From positions 124,001 to 188,000 of the forward strand of contig NZ_JHQS01000056.1 of the NCBI RefSeq assembly GCF_014843845.1: a DNA stretch of 64,000 nucleotides. Reading direction: 5' to 3'. The position numbers and the translations under genes were made by a program. A model generated the notes under the pieces. It had not been told where the DNA came from. It saw only the letters and a list, made by a program, of their open reading frames with translations, and searched no databases. Origin of the DNA: Mesorhizobium amorphae. GTDB taxonomy: Bacteria > Pseudomonadota > Alphaproteobacteria > Rhizobiales > Rhizobiaceae. Positions 1 through 8,875 of the stretch are shown here, piece after piece; position 1 is the stretch's first letter, and every line of letters begins with the position of its first letter.

Positions 1-117
1 GCAAGGCCGATCCCGCGCGGTCGCCAAGGGCATGGCGTTTGTCTCAGCCATGCATCGAAGGCTTTTGCGCGCTGGCCGCAATGCTGTATCGAGCAGCAAG
101 AATTCAAGGAGCCTTCG

Positions 118-1284
118 ATGACTTTCAACGATGCCGCGCCGACGGGCACAAGCGGCGGAGCGACGGAAGCGGCCTCCGGCACGGCCGATGACGTGAACGA
201 CGGCACGGCGGCCGGCGATGCCTCTTGGCAGGACGACGTCCGCGCAGGCGTGCGCCATGTGCGCGATCTGGAGTCCCTGCCGTTGTCGCCGGCCGAGCGC
301 GCGGCGGCTCAAAGCGCGGCCGCGAACCACAAGGTGCGCATCCCAAAAGCCTATCTCGACCTGATCGACTGGAATGACCCGCAAGATCCCATCCGGGCGC
401 AGGTCATCCCGTCGCCGCAGGAACTGGCGGAGCAGGGCGGCGAGCTCGACGATCCGATCGGCGACCATGACTTCAGCCCGGTGCCGCGGCTGACGCATCG
501 CCATACCGACCGCGTGCTGTTGTTCCCGACCTATCAATGCGCGGTCTATTGCCGGTTCTGCTTCCGTAAGGAGTCGCTGACCTCGATCGGCCGCGGCTAT
601 ACGCGCGAAGCGCTCGAGCCGGCCTTCGCCTATATCGCGGACCACCCCGAAATCCGTGAGGTGATCCTGACCGGCGGCGACCCGCTCGCGCTGCCCGACA
701 AGGCGCTGGCCGAGATCCGCGCCCGCATCGAGGCGATCCCGCATGTGCGCCTGCTGCGCATCCACACCCGCGTGCCGGTCGCGCTGCCTTCGCGCATCAC
801 ATCAGGGCTGGTCGGGGCCTTACAGGGCCGGCTGATGGTCACCGTCGTCACCCATTTCAACCATTCGCGCGAGATAACGGAACCCACTGAAGCGGCCTGC
901 CGTACCTTGCGCCACGCAGGCTTCGTGCTGCTCAACCAGAGCGTTCTGCTCAAGGGCGTCAACGACAATGTCGAGGTGCTGGAGGAGCTCTGTCGCGAAC
1001 TGATGTATCGCCTTGGCGTCAAGCCGTACTACCTGCACCACGGCGACCTCGCGCGCGGCATGGCGCACCGGCGCACCACAATCGCCGAAGGCCAGGCGCT
1101 GGCCGGCGCCCTGCGCCGGCGCCTGTCGGGCATCTGCAACCCCGTCTACGTGCTGGACCTGCCGGACGGCGGCGGCAAGGTCCCGCTCGGACCGTGCCAT
1201 GTCGAGGCGCGGGACGGGGAGACCTGGCGCATTCGCGGGCAGGATGGGGAGGTGAGGACGTATCGGGAGGTGGTGGGCGAGTAG
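118..1284 (+). CDS. KamA-family radical SAM lysine 2,3-aminomutase-like protein
   Basis: Radical SAM enzyme of the lysine 2,3-aminomutase/EpmB family, 388 residues. The [4Fe-4S]-binding CxxxCxxC motif is at Cys141, Cys145 and Cys148 (CAVYCRFC), followed by the GGDPL segment that contacts SAM. Near the C-terminus a DGGGKVPLG segment carries the lysine that holds PLP in the family. The N-terminal 40 residues are Ala/Gly-rich and probably disordered. AAGGAG at 106-111, 6 bases before ATG 118, fixes the start. Substrate could be free L-lysine or, as in EpmB, the lysine on elongation factor P. No efp or epmA neighbour lies inside the window, so this stays open. The 117 bases upstream hold nothing recognisable. 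Confidence 0.88.
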   Translation: MTFNDAAPTGTSGGATEAASGTADDVNDGTAAGDASWQDDVRAGVRHVRDLESLPLSPAERAAAQSAAANHKVRIPKAYLDLIDWNDPQDPIRAQVIPSPQELAEQGGELDDPIGDHDFSPVPRLTHRHTDRVLLFPTYQCAVYCRFCFRKESLTSIGRGYTREALEPAFAYIADHPEIREVILTGGDPLALPDKALAEIRARIEAIPHVRLLRIHTRVPVALPSRITSGLVGALQGRLMVTVVTHFNHSREITEPTEAACRTLRHAGFVLLNQSVLLKGVNDNVEVLEELCRELMYRLGVKPYYLHHGDLARGMAHRRTTIAEGQALAGALRRRLSGICNPVYVLDLPDGGGKVPLGPCHVEARDGETWRIRGQDGEVRTYREVVGE

Positions 1285-1329
1285 GGCAGCTTTGAAAAGG
1301 TTGGGTTCGCCCCGCCCGGGCGAGGAGCC

Positions 1330-3198
1330 CTACTGCAGCGTCCGCGTACTCTGCCAGAACCAGATTGCCAGCGAACCGGATCGCCCACGGATTTGTGTTT
1401 CCGCAGGTCCTCTCAGAACACCGGATTTGAACAGTGCGCAGTCGCGACCGGCGGCTTGCAGCATCTTGTCACTCACCGCGACTTCGGCATTCTGCTCGGC
1501 CGCGATCTCCATCAGGCGACTGGCGACGTTGACCGTGTCGCCGGTGGCCGCGATGTGCTGACGGGCTTGGCCGCCGAGTCGTGAGGCAACGATCGTTCCG
1601 TGGTGCGCTCCGATCTTGAAGCCGAGTCGCGATGCCGTCGATGCCGGCAACGAGACCAGCCAATCGTTGGTGCGGCTGGAGAGCCGTGCACAACAGCGAG
1701 CCGCATTGAAGGCGTCATTTGCCGCTGGTTCCGGCAGGCCGAACAGGATCATGGCTCCGTCACCCATGAAGGCAATGACGACGCCACCGCAGTCTGCCGC
1801 TTCCTTGTCCACCAACGCATGAAACGCGTTCAGAAGTTCGCGCGTGGCGCTCGGCCCCAATGTTTCACTCAGTCCGGTGAAGCCGGACAGGTCGATGAAC
1901 AGGATGGCGGCGTCTACCCGCACAGGTTCCTTGAGGAAGTCGCCATGTGTGGCGAGCCACTCGCCCAGGCCCGGAGCTTCAACGCGTTGCAGCAATTCGC
2001 TCTGCGTTGCGAAATATTGGGCGCGGTTCCTGCCCAGCCAAAGTTGTGCCGACCCGAACAGGAGAGCCGGCGGAACGGCAGCGGCCATCGGCAGCGCAGC
2101 ACTCAGCCAGATATGGTGTGAGAAGGCGGTCATATTGACCACGAACCAGATCAACACCACGCCGGCGACCGCCGCCAGGCCGATGGCGTTTCGCCGCCAT
2201 GCCAGCAGCCCGACGAGAACCATGGGCAGCACCACTGCAAAGCCGGCATCCGCAAGACGAACGGACCGGTCGCGCACGATGCCGTCGCCGGTCGCCAGAT
2301 GGGCGATCGCCGTCGACATGACTTCGACGCCCGGAAGCACGGGATCGAACGGAGTCGGGAAAACATCGCCGGCGCCGGTTGCCGTCGCTCCGATCACGAC
2401 AATTCGATCCTGGATGATGCCGCGATCGAGTTGGCCCTCCAGCACGGTCGCGGCGCTGATCGTGCGGATCGTGCCGCGCGGGCCGTAGAATGTCAGCGGC
2501 AGGATGTGACCGATGTCCGTCCTGACCCGGCGGCTGCCCAGCGACAGATGATCGGGCACTATGGCTGGATCCTCGCCCGCAGCCAGGGCAGCAACACGCA
2601 GGGAGAAGGACGCTTCCAGCTGATCTCCGGCCCGAAACAGCAACGGCACGGACCGGGGCGTTCCCGTCCGGTCGGTGATCACGTTGACGACGCCGACGGC
2701 GGCGGCATCCGAGAACGCTTTCAGCGGCCACAGAAACCGCTCGGCATTCGGCACGCGGGCGAGGGGGCCTTCACCCTCGGCCACTGCCCATTGTCGGCCT
2801 CCCGGGTAGACCGCTGCCGCAGCGATGACGCTTGCACTCCTGCCCAGAGAACGCGCGAGCGCCGCGTCATCGTCTTTCGCCCCGGGATCGACCAGCAGAA
2901 GGTCGAGCGCAATGGCTTTCGGCTCAAAGCGCGCGATCGTATCGACAAGCCGGGCAAGCGTGGCGCGGCTGAGCGGATAGCTGCCCTCAACGCGCACCGT
3001 TTCGTCGTCGATCGCGACAATGGTGATCAGGTCCGGTGGCTTTGCCGTTCCTCGAACGAGCGTTCGAAGATCGGTCATCGTCGCTTCGACGCGATCGAGA
3101 AACCCCAGATTGCCGCGCCAGTGCGCGAAGCCCAGGCCGGCGCCCCAAAGACCGGCCAGAATGAGCGCGATCAGCGTCGCAAGCGCTCGACCGCTCAT
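1330..3198 (-). CDS. CHASE2-domain adenylate/guanylate cyclase
   Basis: Membrane-bound class III nucleotide cyclase, 622 residues. One N-terminal membrane segment (about 5-27) leads into a periplasmic CHASE2 sensor domain (about 35-310). Three clustered membrane helices (about 315-390) follow, then a cytoplasmic catalytic domain (about 425-600). The metal-binding aspartates are visible in FIDLSGFT (about 434-441) and in MGDGAMILFG (about 478-487). This domain order is the standard CHASE2-cyclase layout, so it should make cAMP in response to an extracytoplasmic cue. The gene lies 6 bases after the FecR-domain gene on the same strand, so the two are probably co-transcribed and may work together. 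Confidence 0.88.
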   Translation of the reverse strand: MSGRALATLIALILAGLWGAGLGFAHWRGNLGFLDRVEATMTDLRTLVRGTAKPPDLITIVAIDDETVRVEGSYPLSRATLARLVDTIARFEPKAIALDLLLVDPGAKDDDAALARSLGRSASVIAAAAVYPGGRQWAVAEGEGPLARVPNAERFLWPLKAFSDAAAVGVVNVITDRTGTPRSVPLLFRAGDQLEASFSLRVAALAAGEDPAIVPDHLSLGSRRVRTDIGHILPLTFYGPRGTIRTISAATVLEGQLDRGIIQDRIVVIGATATGAGDVFPTPFDPVLPGVEVMSTAIAHLATGDGIVRDRSVRLADAGFAVVLPMVLVGLLAWRRNAIGLAAVAGVVLIWFVVNMTAFSHHIWLSAALPMAAAVPPALLFGSAQLWLGRNRAQYFATQSELLQRVEAPGLGEWLATHGDFLKEPVRVDAAILFIDLSGFTGLSETLGPSATRELLNAFHALVDKEAADCGGVVIAFMGDGAMILFGLPEPAANDAFNAARCCARLSSRTNDWLVSLPASTASRLGFKIGAHHGTIVASRLGGQARQHIAATGDTVNVASRLMEIAAEQNAEVAVSDKMLQAAGRDCALFKSGVLRGPAETQIRGRSGSLAIWFWQSTRTLQ

Positions 3199-3204
3199 CC
3201 TCGC

Positions 3205-3741
3205 TCACTGAACCAGACGAGCCATCAATGCGGAAACGCGTTTGGCCGGCCAGCGCTTGACGGTGAGTTTGCCTGTCCCTGCCTCGACGTCGACGCCTTC
3301 GCCCGGCGCCAGCACCACGCCGGCATTGGATGCCCGCCGTTGCACGGCGACGCGGCCTCTGAGGACGAAAACGGACGTCTTGCCCTGGCCGACGTCGACC
3401 GTCCATTTTGTGCCGCGCACCGCGGCGATCGCCTGCGGGGTGACGACCACGAAACCGCCCTGGGCCCCGCCGGCAGGAGCCTCGAGCAGCAGCGCCTTGC
3501 GCCGCAGTCTCACCGCATCGGCATTGCCGTTCCGATCGCGGTCCACCAGCGAAAAACGCGCGCCGTCTTCGACGATGATGGTAAGGCCTTCCTGGCACCG
3601 CAGGATCTGTCGAGAGGTTCCGGCCACCGGCTCGAACCTGCACCCCGCCTCGCTCGACTGCGCAAAGGCGGTATCCATCCAGAAGACACCGGCAAAAATG
3701 CCGGCCACCAGCCTACGGAAATATCGGCCCCTTGCGCTCAT
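3205..3741 (-). CDS. Secreted FecR-domain protein
   Basis: Exported protein of 178 residues with an N-terminal signal peptide ending near AFA-Q (about residue 27). A FecR-type beta domain covers about 85-160 (core AAVRGTKWTVDV...VFVLRGRVAV). FecR domains in such stand-alone periplasmic proteins are usually found next to CHASE2 cyclases, as here, whereas classical FecR is an inner-membrane anti-sigma regulator. No sigma factor or TonB receptor lies nearby, so an iron-dicitrate role is unlikely. It most likely supplies or modulates the ligand seen by the downstream CHASE2 sensor (inference). Cys34 and Cys49 could form a disulfide. Confidence 0.8.
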   Translation of the reverse strand: MSARGRYFRRLVAGIFAGVFWMDTAFAQSSEAGCRFEPVAGTSRQILRCQEGLTIIVEDGARFSLVDRDRNGNADAVRLRRKALLLEAPAGGAQGGFVVVTPQAIAAVRGTKWTVDVGQGKTSVFVLRGRVAVQRRASNAGVVLAPGEGVDVEAGTGKLTVKRWPAKRVSALMARLVQ

Positions 3742-4025
3742 GAACCCCTCCTTGCTTCGCGAAAATCTGCGGCAGGAAAATCGTCTGCCGTCAGCCTAAC
3801 GGTATGCACACGAGCCGGCACTTGCAGCGGCGTTGCCCTGAAGCAGCAGGATACCGACCGGCAATCCTAACACGACAACCTGCTCCCGCGCTAAGCCAGA
3901 CGTGCGACGGGGAGGTGGGTTCACGGAGGTGGGGGGCAAGCTCGGTTCCTCGCTCGCCCGCAGGCTCCCTGGAACCGGACTCAATATCCCGCATTGTATG
4001 AGCGGGGCCTTAAGGAGTGCGCGGC

Positions 4026-4691
4026 GTGAAAGCTTTGTTGGGAATAGTCGGCGGCTTCGTGCTGACCCTCGCCGTCTTCGCCAGCGGCCTTGCCTTCGCC
4101 GTCTGGCTTCTCGCCGCAAAGCCCGTGCGCCAGATCACCCCCAGCGTGGGCGTCGCGGAACTCTGGACCAAGGACGCGCTCCCTGTGAATAAGGCGGCGC
4201 AGACCTTGGAGCGTATCCCGGCCGAGCAGGCTGCGATGCCTGACGCCAGAGCGGAAGCGGCCGCCGCGTCGCAGACCACCCCGGCGACGACCGACGCCAT
4301 CGCGACCTCCGCCATCCAGCCTTCGACGGATGAGGAGCAGGCCTCGGCAGGACTGCCCGCCGCCCATGTCGAATGGTGCGCGAGCCGCTACCGCTCCTAT
4401 CGTCCCGGCGACAACAGCTACATGTCCTACAGCGGGCAGCAGCGCCCCTGCATCTCGCCCTATCTCGACCCCGGCACTGCCGGACCCACGGCGCAACCTC
4501 CCGCCGATACCGTCAGCTACGTCGAGGCGAACGACGCTTCGATGGACGGCTACGCCACGACATATGAGACGGACGGCGCCCAGCTTTCGCCCGACCACGT
4601 GGATTATTGCTTCAGCCGCTACCGCTCCTACCGGCCGGAAGACAACACATACCAGCCTTATTCCGGTGGCCCGCGCCGGCAGTGCGAATAG
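4026..4691 (+). CDS. BA14K-type envelope protein with two repeats
   Basis: Envelope protein of 221 residues: a single N-terminal membrane anchor (about 3-30), an Ala/Thr-rich linker, then two copies of the BA14K signature. The copies share the pattern C-x-SRYRSYRP-x-DN-x-Y and a C-terminal cysteine (about 115-145 and 195-221). BA14K proteins are abundant in rhizobia and Brucella, described as lectin-like immunogenic envelope proteins, and their exact role is unclear. GTG 4026 is chosen because AAGGAG (4012-4017) ends 8 bases before it. The upstream in-frame GTG at 4017 overlaps that ribosome-binding site. The duplicated signature inside one chain is slightly unusual, since most family members carry one. 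Confidence 0.8.
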   Translation: MKALLGIVGGFVLTLAVFASGLAFAVWLLAAKPVRQITPSVGVAELWTKDALPVNKAAQTLERIPAEQAAMPDARAEAAAASQTTPATTDAIATSAIQPSTDEEQASAGLPAAHVEWCASRYRSYRPGDNSYMSYSGQQRPCISPYLDPGTAGPTAQPPADTVSYVEANDASMDGYATTYETDGAQLSPDHVDYCFSRYRSYRPEDNTYQPYSGGPRRQCE

Positions 4692-4833
4692 GGAGTGACG
4701 GGGTGCGAAAACAACCGAATACAACCTGAAACCGGATCGAGACGTATCTGAAACATCGACGCGAGCGGGCGACATGCCTGCGAAACGCCCCGAGGGGATG
4801 GTCACCCAAGCCAGAACCCAGAGGAGTGCGCCG

Positions 4834-5260
4834 ATGACACCCGACCAGATCCGACTTGTGCAGGACAGTTTTCGCAAGGTCGTCCCGATTCGCGCGGCTG
4901 CCGCCGCTCTGTTCTATGAGCGCCTGTTTGCGATCGACGAAAGCCTTCGGGCGCTGTTTCCGGTGCGGGACATGACCAAGCAGGGCGCCAAGCTGATGGC
5001 TAAGCCTGGGTTTCGTCGTGCATGGACTGGATCGTGCCGAGACCATTCTGCCGACCGTGCGCGAACTCGCCAAGCGGCACGTCACCTATGGCGTTGAAGA
5101 GCATCATTACCCGATCGTCGGGCAGGCGCTGATCGAGACGCTGGCGGCCGGCCTCGGCCCCGCCTTTACCGCGCCGGTGCGCGAGGCCTGGGAAGCCGCC
5201 TATGGCCTGCTCGCGAGTGTCATGATCGCGGCCGCCCGCGAGGACCAGCTCGCGGCGTGA
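4834..5260 (+). pseudogene. Frameshifted single-domain globin
   Basis: A bacterial globin (hemin-receptor or Vitreoscilla-haemoglobin type) is readable only across two frames. ATG 4834 opens with MTPDQIRLVQDSF and runs through helices A-C up to KLMAK near 5005. The rest (LGFVVHGLD..., proximal-histidine region GVEEHHYPIVG, helices G-H) continues in the next frame to 5260. The total of 427 bases is one more than 142 codons. Removing one C in the CC at 5005-5006 restores GCT-AAG-CTG-GGT-TTC and a 141-residue protein of normal family length. It is therefore a single-base insertion, either a true recent pseudogene or a sequencing error. An intact protein would bind haem and O2 or NO. Confidence 0.8.
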
Positions 5261-5320
5261 CGTACGTGATGGGCTGCGGCCGAAGGCGGTTCGTTTCGCC
5301 CATTCCAACGGAGCGGGCAT

Positions 5321-5737
5321 TCAACCGCCGAACTCTTCATCGAGGACGCGCAAGCCGTCCTCGTATTTTGACGTCGAGGCACCAATCTGGCGTGCCTGCC
5401 AGAGATTGTCGGCAAGGTCTGCGCGCTTGACCGCGAGTGCCACCGGATTGGCGGCTGCCCTGCGTACGAAAGCGAGATCTTCCTCTTCGGGTCGTCGGGT
5501 GAGCGCGTCAACGGCCGATACGATCGATAGTCCGAATCCTGCCTCTTCGAGCCGGTCACGGCTCCAGCCCTTACTCTTCTCGAGAACGTCATGCAGGTAG
5601 GCGACAGCCTTCTGGTCAATCGTTTCGACCGCGTCGGCAACCCGGTGGCAATGCTCGATATAGGGTTGCCCCGTTTTGTCCGTCTGCCCGGCATGGGCTT
5701 TTTCGGCGATCTTTGCCGCCTGGTAGAGAACGCTCAT
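5321..5737 (-). CDS. HD-domain protein, RelA/SpoT-hydrolase-like
   Basis: Small stand-alone HD-domain protein of 138 residues, similar to the (p)ppGpp hydrolase half of RelA/SpoT (Mesh1-like or bifunctional-synthetase-like families). Metal-binding residues are visible: the early His in KAHAGQ, the H of YIEHCHRVAD, the HD pair in AYLHDVLEKS and a later Asp in VKRADLADNL. It lacks synthetase, TGS and ACT domains, so only hydrolysis is expected; the actual substrate is unknown. ATG 5737 is preferred because homology begins there. An in-frame extension to 5836 would add 33 residues of no recognisable character. It stands alone between the globin remnant and a divergent hydrolase gene. Confidence 0.75.
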   Translation of the reverse strand: MSVLYQAAKIAEKAHAGQTDKTGQPYIEHCHRVADAVETIDQKAVAYLHDVLEKSKGWSRDRLEEAGFGLSIVSAVDALTRRPEEEDLAFVRRAAANPVALAVKRADLADNLWQARQIGASTSKYEDGLRVLDEEFGG

Positions 5738-5954
5738 GGCCTCGATCCTGTATCCGCCTCTTGGATTTAACTGGGAATTGCGCCGCGGGTTCCACGCGTC
5801 CGATGGCTCGCCACGTTCAGGGTCCGCAGTTGCCATCCCGTAGGAACGAAGGGCGGTGCGTCGCGTTTGAGGCAGCGGAGGGCCGCATGTGTGGCGAGAT
5901 GGTCATTGTCGAACGGCTGCGTATCGCCGTAGCCGTCGCGCGAGCGACATCCTG

Positions 5955-6563
5955 ATGTCAGCGCCAGGACTGGCCTATGGCCCGTTGGGTGACAAATGCG
6001 TGCACCTTTGCGTGGACATGCAGCGGCTGTTTGCGGAACCATCGCCCTGGGCCACACCTTGGATCACCCGTGTGTTGCCGCGGATCGAGAGCCTTGTCGC
6101 GCGCCGCGCCGCGCAAACCGTCTTTACCCGCTTCCTGCCGGCACAGAAACGAGGCCAGGGCATCGGCACCTGGAAGCGCTACTACCAGCGTTGGGCGTCG
6201 ATGACATTGGAGGAGATCGGTCCCGAGATGGTCGATCTCTTGCCTTCTCTGGCGCGGCACTGTCCACCCGCGACCATCATCGACAAGCATATCTACTCGC
6301 CCTGGTTCGAGGGCAGGGTCACGAATTTTCTGGCAAGGCGGGGCATCGACACCCTGGTAATCACCGGCGGCGAGACCGACGTGTGCGTGCTCGCCACTGT
6401 GCTCGGCGCCATCGACCTCGGCTACCGCGTGGTGCTGGTCACGGATGCGCTGTGCAGCTCGTCCGACGCCACGCATGACGCATTGCTGACCGTCTATCAC
6501 CAGCGCTTTGCGCAGCAGGTGGAAACGGTGGAAATGGAGACGATCCTGTCGAGCTGGACTTGA
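5955..6563 (+). CDS. Isochorismatase-family cysteine hydrolase
   Basis: Cytosolic alpha/beta cysteine hydrolase of 202 residues. The Asp-Lys-Cys catalytic triad of the isochorismatase/nicotinamidase family is complete: Asp21 (CVDMQ), Lys111 (IDKHIYSPW) and Cys144 (TDVCVLATVLGA), with the usual cis-peptide GGxTDVCV context. Length is typical. The substrate cannot be told from sequence. The family covers nicotinamide, ureidoacrylate, N-carbamoyl amides and isochorismate. ATG 5955 is chosen at the start of conserved sequence; an open extension to 5889 looks non-homologous. The next gene is convergent, so it appears to be monocistronic. Confidence 0.82.
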   Translation: MSAPGLAYGPLGDKCVHLCVDMQRLFAEPSPWATPWITRVLPRIESLVARRAAQTVFTRFLPAQKRGQGIGTWKRYYQRWASMTLEEIGPEMVDLLPSLARHCPPATIIDKHIYSPWFEGRVTNFLARRGIDTLVITGGETDVCVLATVLGAIDLGYRVVLVTDALCSSSDATHDALLTVYHQRFAQQVETVEMETILSSWT

Positions 6564-6595
6564 TGCAAGGCTGAGATTCCCGCTTGCCGTACTCG

Positions 6596-7810
6596 TCAGG
6601 AGCGAGCGAATCCGAAGAGCTTCGCATCGGTGTCCTCGGCACCGCCGATTGCCGACAAAACGATCTCCGATGCGATTTGCGAAAAGGTGATGCCATTGCC
6701 ACCATAGCCCATGACTGCATGAACGCGCGGGTGCCCGGGCAGCGCACCGATATAGGGCAGCCCCGTTGTCGTCGTGCCAAACGAACCGGTCCAGGCAAAT
6801 TCGGGGGTGGGATCGAGCTGCGGCAACAGCCGCGATAGCTTTGCGGCCAGTCGTTCGGCCTTGCCGGGGATGAGCCGATCGCGATCTCCCTCATCGGCGA
6901 AGTCTTCATCCTCGCCGCCGCAGAGGACGCGGCCGTCGGCTGTCGATCGGACGTAGAGGTATGGCTCTGATGCCTCCCAGATGAGAGCGGCGCCCGGCCA
7001 GATGTTTCTTGGCTGCCGCTTTGTGGCGATGGCCCAGGTAGAGACGATGCGATGCGCCGTCGACGGGATGATGTTGGTCAGCTCATAGCCGGTTGCCAGC
7101 ACCAGATGTTGCGCTGTGATCGTCGGGCCATGCTTGGTACCGACGACGACTCTTTCGCGATCGTGGTCGATCGCCGTCGCCTCGACCGGTGCATAGAAGC
7201 CCGCTTTGCGTGCCAGCGACCGCAGCAGCAAACCCGCGGTTAGCTTGCGCGGGTCCAGCGCGAGATTGCCATGGCTGAGAATGGCGCCGGCGCGATCAAT
7301 GCCGAAACCTTCCGCCAGGGCCTGACGGCTCAAGTAAGTTGCAGCGATTCCGGTTCGTTGGCGGGCCTCTGCCTCGGCGCGCAACGCGGATGGCCGAAGC
7401 ACATTGCCGGCCAGATAAAGCGCGGGATGGCAGGTGAGGTTGCAGTCGATCGCCAGTTCGGCGATCCGCCCTTGCAAATTGAGTACGGCCAGGCGCGACC
7501 GGCGCCATGCCTGCTCGGCATCGGCCTTTCCCCTCATCGCCGAAAGTTTTGTGAGCGGCTGGTCGAGCTCGAATTGCACCAGGGCCGTCGTGGCCGAGGT
7601 CGATCCGTCCAGCGGTCCGCGCCGGTCGATGCAGATCACCGAATGGCCGGCGCGCGTCAGTGCTTCGGCGGCCATGGCGCCGCTGACGCCCATTCCGACG
7701 ATCAGTACGCCGGTGCTTACGTCCCGCGTCAGTTTTTCTGTCGGCACCGATGGCGCGCGGTAAGAAAACCAGACAGGCCGACCGCTCCTCAGGTCGAGTT
7801 TGCGCGCCAC
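6596..7810 (-). CDS. FAD-dependent oxidoreductase, D-amino-acid/glycine oxidase type
   Basis: Flavoprotein of the DAO superfamily, about 404 residues. The N-terminal dinucleotide-binding fold VLIVGMGVSGAMAAE (GxGxxG) is followed by an acidic residue in VICIDRRGPLDGSTS. The C-terminal FAD-contact motif is GYGGNGITFSQ. Such proteins oxidise glycine, sarcosine, D-amino acids or related amines; specificity is not evident. The GTG at 7810 is preferred because a GGAGGAG core lies just upstream of it. An in-frame GTG at 7825 precedes that site and has no ribosome-binding site of its own. The gene is convergent with the cysteine hydrolase and leaves only 32 bases between the two stops. Confidence 0.82.
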   Translation of the reverse strand: MARKLDLRSGRPVWFSYRAPSVPTEKLTRDVSTGVLIVGMGVSGAMAAEALTRAGHSVICIDRRGPLDGSTSATTALVQFELDQPLTKLSAMRGKADAEQAWRRSRLAVLNLQGRIAELAIDCNLTCHPALYLAGNVLRPSALRAEAEARQRTGIAATYLSRQALAEGFGIDRAGAILSHGNLALDPRKLTAGLLLRSLARKAGFYAPVEATAIDHDRERVVVGTKHGPTITAQHLVLATGYELTNIIPSTAHRIVSTWAIATKRQPRNIWPGAALIWEASEPYLYVRSTADGRVLCGGEDEDFADEGDRDRLIPGKAERLAAKLSRLLPQLDPTPEFAWTGSFGTTTTGLPYIGALPGHPRVHAVMGYGGNGITFSQIASEIVLSAIGGAEDTDAKLFGFARS

Positions 7811-7864
7811 CAACTCCTCCAGCACCTGGACGCAATGAGCGTCCGGTGATCGCTGGCTATCGCG

Positions 7865-8029
7865 CTAGAGGCGCCCGAGAACAACCAGAATGATGATGAT
7901 GAGCAGCACCAGACCCAGCCCGCCGCCGCCATAGTAGCCGGTGCCATAGAAGGGCCCGCCGCCAAGGCCGCTGAAACCACCAAGCAAAATCAGGATCAAG
8001 ATGATGATCAGAATCGTGCCGAGACCCAT
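7865..8029 (-). CDS. Small membrane protein, DUF3309 family
   Basis: A 54-residue membrane protein: a hydrophobic N-terminal helix (MGLGTILIIILILILL), a glycine/tyrosine-rich turn (GGGPFYGTGYYGGGG) and a second hydrophobic helix ending VVLGRL. This two-helix, Gly-rich layout matches DUF3309, a family of short hypothetical proteins common in alphaproteobacteria. GAGAGGAAA upstream of ATG 8029 is a good ribosome-binding site. Function unknown; family members are often found among envelope or stress genes. Its promoter-proximal end abuts the broken SDR gene on the other strand. Confidence 0.72.
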   Translation of the reverse strand: MGLGTILIIILILILLGGFSGLGGGPFYGTGYYGGGGLGLVLLIIIILVVLGRL

Positions 8030-8031
8030 GG

Positions 8032-8694
8032 ATGTTTCCTCTCTCCAATGAGCTCGCCTATCTTAGCGAGGACCGCGACGCCGAGGCGACGAAGCAGGCG
8101 GTCGAGGCCGAGGGCCGGCGCTGCCTGGCGCTGCGCGGCGATGTCGCCAGCCGCGCCTTCTGCCGCCGCGCGGTGGAACGGACGGTGAAGCAGTTCGGCG
8201 GTCTCGACGTGCTGGTCAACAACGCCGCGTTCCAGGTGCATTCGGTCGATTTCACCGACCTTACCGAGGAGCATTTCGACACCACGCTGAAGACCAATCT
8301 CTACGGCTATTTCCATATGGCGCAGGAGGCGGTGCCGCACATGAAGCCGGGTTCGGCCATCATCAACACCGGCTCGGTCACCGGCATCGACGGCTCGAAG
8401 CATCTGGTCGACTATTCCATGACCAAGGGCGGCATCCACGCCTTCACCCGTGCGTTGTCGGGCAGTCTCATCGACAAGGGCATCCGCGTCAACGCGGTGG
8501 CGCCGGGGCCGGTATGGACGCCGCTCAACCCGTCGGAGAAGGAGGCCGAGGACGTCTCGGTGTTCGGTGCGAAGACGCCGATGAAGCGCCCGGCCCAGCC
8601 GGAGGAGATCGCGCCGGCCTATGTGTTCCTGGCCTCGCCGCAATGCTCCAGCTACATCACCGGCGAGATCCTGCCGATCGTTGGCGGGTATTGA
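8032..8694 (+). pseudogene. SDR oxidoreductase lacking its N-terminal cofactor-binding region
   Basis: The reading frame encodes the C-terminal three quarters of a short-chain dehydrogenase of the YghA-like group. Visible are DVLVNNAAFQ, the catalytic Ser in NTGSVTGI, the YSMTKGG active-site Tyr-Lys and VAPGPVWTPL. Recognisable homology starts at about 8053 (LAYLSEDRDAEAT). The preceding 80 or so residues with the TGxxxGIG nucleotide-binding motif are absent. In their place lies the ribosome-binding region of the opposite-strand DUF3309 gene. At 221 residues it is far shorter than the 285-330 usual for this group. It cannot bind NAD(P) in the normal way and is called a 5'-truncated pseudogene left by a deletion or rearrangement. 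Confidence 0.78.
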
Positions 8695-8875
8695 TCCGGG
8701 TTGGGTCCTGAAAATCGCGCCGCTCACTCAGCATTCAAGGGCGGAACCCTATGCCCCATGACAGGGCTCGACTCCGTGCGGAAAGAATTTGGTTTCGTTT
8801 GGAACAAGGCGGGAGACTGGCTGTTTCCTAAGACCTCATGTCGAGGCGAGGGAACAACCAGGAAGGACCAACCCC

